Assembly: GCA_004555055.1 (NCBI GenBank)
Contig: SFJN01000037.1
Coordinates: forward strand, 1-16,269
Reading direction: 5' to 3'
Length of the DNA: 16,269 bases
Origin: Bacteroidales bacterium
GTDB lineage: Bacteria > Bacteroidota > Bacteroidia > Bacteroidales > Bacteroidaceae
The position numbers and the translations under genes were made by a program. Position 1 is the stretch's first letter; each line of letters starts with the position of its first letter. The notes under the pieces are model-generated. The model was not told where the DNA came from. It searched no databases and worked only from the letters and a program-made list of their open reading frames with translations. Shown in pieces: positions 14,708 to 16,269 of this stretch.

Positions 14708-14738
14708 CAAAGGTACGACGAGATACCTTTTTCCGCAA
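14708..14738 (-). promoter_or_regulatory. promoter of the porin-feoAB operon
   Basis: On the minus strand the -7 is TACCTTTG (plus CAAAGGTA at 14708-14715) and the -33 is TTG (plus CAA at 14736-14738), spaced 20 bp. AAAGGTA (14709-14715) is also half of a 7-bp inverted repeat with TACCTTT (14724-14730). The leader is about 75 bases long. Confidence 0.75.
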
Positions 14739-14743
14739 TACGC

Positions 14744-14759
14744 AAAAATCGGGATTTTT
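14744..14759. promoter_or_regulatory. dyad upstream of the porin-feoAB promoter
   Basis: AAAAATC (14744-14750) and GATTTTT (14753-14759) are perfect arms around GG. It lies 5 bp upstream of the -33 element, a typical place for an activator site. The protein that would bind is unknown; it is not an exact FNR or Fur box. Confidence 0.5.
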
Positions 14760-14843
14760 AGTCGAATATCTGCAGCGTGGTTACCTATTTAAAATGAACC
14801 GGATAGCCATGCTTTGGTAATCCATCTCGAAGCGGTGATGCAG

Positions 14844-14863
14844 AATACCCGAATGTGGGTATT
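14844..14863. promoter_or_regulatory. dyad overlapping the regulator promoter
   Basis: AATACCC (14844-14850) and GGGTATT (14857-14863) are perfect arms around GAATGT. The right arm covers the -33 TTG (14862-14864) of the hemerythrin-LuxR gene. A dimeric regulator bound here would block that promoter, so autoregulation is a fair guess. Confidence 0.55.
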
Positions 14864-14892
14864 GTCCGTTTCCGGAAGAAGCACTACCTTTG
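14862..14892 (+). promoter_or_regulatory. promoter of the hemerythrin-LuxR gene
   Basis: TTG at 14862-14864 (-33) and TACCTTTG at 14885-14892 (-7) are 20 bp apart. The same -7 sequence serves the divergent porin-feoAB promoter. The start codon is 24 bp past the -7 element. Confidence 0.75.
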
Positions 14893-14916
14893 CAGGCGTA
14901 AAAAAAGGCATTTCCG

Positions 14917-15921
14917 ATGATACGAGTAAAACTTTACGAGGCTGACGACAAGATGATTGACATCATCAGCGACAACTACAGCATGCTCCAAGGGCTCAGC
15001 GCCTTCGGCATCCGTTTGGGATTCGGTGACAAGACGGTCAGCGAAGTGTGCAGCAGCCAGGATGTGGACTGCCATACCTTCCTCACCGTGGTGAACTTCC
15101 TCATCAACGGCTATGCGCCGAAAGGTACTGACGAACGGATTTCCGTAAAGACCCTGCTGACATACCTGCAGGCATCGCACCGGTATTTCCTCGACTTCCA
15201 ACTGCCTTCCATCCGCCGCAAACTTGAAGAGTCGCTGTCGAAAGGCGACGAACTCGCCATATTGATTCTGCGACTGTACGACGAATATGCGCGCGACGTA
15301 CACATGCATATGAAATATGAGGAGCAAACACTCTTCCCCTATGTCAAAGCGCTCCTTGCCAACGAGCAGAAACAGCATGTTTTCGGTAAGCCAGATGAGC
15401 CATGGCGAGAAAACAAAGGCAAGGCCAACTTTAACGTGGAAATCTTTTCAAAGAACCATGGCAGCACCACGTCAAAGCTACAGGAACTTAAGCACATCAT
15501 CATCAAGTACCTTCCGCAGGATGGCCTAAGCAATAATCAGCTTACCGCCACACTCTTCGATATCTACAACATCGAAGAGTGGCTCAACAACCACAGCCAG
15601 GTGGAGGACGTGATTTTCGTTCCTGCCATCCGTCTGCTCGAACAGCAGATAAAGGCTCAGGATGCATCGTCGAGGATATCGCAAATCATCAACAATGCCG
15701 AAAGCCGCGAGGCCATTTCCGACCGCGAACGTGAAATCATTGTCTGCCTTGTCCAGGGACTGTCGAACAAGGAAATTGCCGACCGACTCTGCATTTCCAT
15801 ACACACCGTCATCACCCATCGCCGCAACATTGCCCGGAAACTGCAGATTCACTCCCTCGCCGGACTGACGCTCTATGCCATTGCCAACAACCTGATTGAC
15901 AGAAGCATCATCTTCGGATGA
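14917..15921 (+). CDS. hemerythrin-domain regulator with LuxR-type helix-turn-helix
   Basis: A 334-residue cytoplasmic protein with three parts. Residues about 10-62 resemble the ScdA_N domain of the YtfE/RIC iron-centre repair proteins, but the usual Cys-Cys pair is replaced by Leu34-Gly35 (GIRLGFGDKTVSEVC). Residues about 75-245 form a hemerythrin-like four-helix domain with ligands matching E. coli YtfE: His88, His131, Glu135 (HMKYEEQTLFPYV), His181, His226 and Glu230 (HSQVEDVIFVP). About 19 extra residues lie between Glu135 and His181 compared with YtfE. Residues 266-325 are a LuxR/GerE DNA-binding domain (ISDREREIIVCLVQGLSNKEIADRLCISIHTVITHRRNIARKL). The protein should bind a diiron centre and DNA. 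Divergent placement next to porin-feoAB suggests it controls iron uptake in response to oxygen, NO or iron, which is inference. Confidence 0.9.
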   Translation: MIRVKLYEADDKMIDIISDNYSMLQGLSAFGIRLGFGDKTVSEVCSSQDVDCHTFLTVVNFLINGYAPKGTDERISVKTLLTYLQASHRYFLDFQLPSIRRKLEESLSKGDELAILILRLYDEYARDVHMHMKYEEQTLFPYVKALLANEQKQHVFGKPDEPWRENKGKANFNVEIFSKNHGSTTSKLQELKHIIIKYLPQDGLSNNQLTATLFDIYNIEEWLNNHSQVEDVIFVPAIRLLEQQIKAQDASSRISQIINNAESREAISDREREIIVCLVQGLSNKEIADRLCISIHTVITHRRNIARKLQIHSLAGLTLYAIANNLIDRSIIFG

Positions 15922-15987
15922 GGGACGAAGGTAGCAATACTAAACGCACGGCCTTTCAGCATGCGCCCTACAGCCGCATTGCAAAGC

Positions 15988-16038
15988 GTCCGCAAGCACC
16001 TGCCATCAAAACAGATGCTTGCGGACTCTTCTTTTTTT
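15988..16038 (+). terminator. rho-independent terminator of the hemerythrin-LuxR gene
   Basis: GTCCGCAAGCA (15988-15998) and TGCTTGCGGAC (16016-16026) are a perfect 11-bp stem with a 17-base loop. A T-rich tail follows (16027-16038). It begins 66 bases after the stop codon. Confidence 0.92.
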
Positions 16039-16176
16039 GGGGAGGGGGGAGACGTTGAGGAGCTGTTCACTACTCCTTCTAAAAATTTTTTTGGTTCTGC
16101 GTCAATTTGGGTGATAGACATGTTCTTGCATGGCTCATCAATCTGTCTGATAATCAACACATTAACTAGTAAAAAG

Positions 16177-16207
16177 TTGTAGATGTGCGTATTTTTTTGT
16201 ATCTTTG
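16177..16207 (+). promoter_or_regulatory. promoter facing out of the right edge
   Basis: TTG at 16177-16179 (-33) and TATCTTTG at 16200-16207 (-7) are 20 bp apart, a good consensus match. Transcription would start near 16215 and leave the window. Confidence 0.6.
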
Positions 16208-16248
16208 TATGTGAAAAAAAACATAAAAAAGCGCCCATCTACAGGGTG

Positions 16249-16256
16249 CAAAGATA
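16249..16256 (-). promoter_or_regulatory. minus-strand -7 element at the right edge
   Basis: CAAAGATA reads TATCTTTG on the minus strand. The -33 would lie beyond the edge of the window. Transcription would run left into non-coding DNA and over the plus-strand promoter. Confidence 0.35.
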
Positions 16257-16269
16257 CAAAGAAATCCGG

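Larger units (their letters stand above)
16039..16269. other. non-coding right end with facing promoter elements
   Basis: No gene is supported in these 231 bp. The left part (16039-16170) is unremarkable. The right part holds a plus-strand promoter (16177-16207), a minus-strand -7 element (16249-16256) and two interleaved inverted repeats. The plus promoter probably serves a gene beyond the window. Confidence 0.5.

Noticed and set aside
15873..16238. 121-codon frame on the minus strand at the right end
   Set aside because: It covers the terminator of the hemerythrin-LuxR gene and the end of that gene. The composition changes along it and there is no signal sequence or domain, even though a -7 element lies upstream.

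Overview
The window looks like a chromosomal segment of a Bacteroidales bacterium (Bacteroidaceae/Prevotellaceae-like; I cannot name the genus). The reasons are the promoters of the Bacteroidetes type (TAnnTTTG at -7 with TTG/TTTG about 20 bp upstream), the absence of clear Shine-Dalgarno sequences, the families present (DUF5683, DUF4369, a FeoA-FeoB fusion, a short CNNM/CBS protein, a hemerythrin-LuxR regulator), and the gene order parA-parB-DUF5683-lytic transglycosylase, which I recall from this order. I see no tRNA, rRNA, CRISPR array or transposase gene.

Left part (272-6361, all minus strand): glmM (peptidoglycan/LPS precursor supply), then a non-coding stretch of about 400 bp with several hairpins, then parA, parB, a DUF5683 membrane protein and an MltD-like lytic transglycosylase with LysM. 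This links chromosome partition to envelope synthesis and remodelling. The left 271 bp hold no convincing gene but contain a long interrupted inverted repeat.

Middle (6471-11142): a BtuB-like TonB-dependent receptor on the minus strand, divergent from a CNNM/CBS membrane protein on the plus strand. A DUF4369 lipoprotein follows with its own promoter, which overlaps a 29-bp palindrome, and ends at a strong terminator.

Right part (11212-16038): an iron module. A minus-strand operon encodes an OprB-like outer-membrane porin and a FeoA-FeoB fusion whose linker is rich in cysteine. Divergent from it is a regulator made of a degenerate ScdA_N-like domain, a YtfE-type diiron hemerythrin domain with all expected ligands, and a C-terminal LuxR/GerE helix-turn-helix. 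The shared control region has a promoter in each direction and three dyads. My inference is that the hemerythrin protein senses oxygen, NO or iron status and controls ferrous iron uptake. This is the most interesting part of the window.

The last 230 bp are non-coding and hold two promoter-like elements facing each other, made from interleaved inverted repeats.
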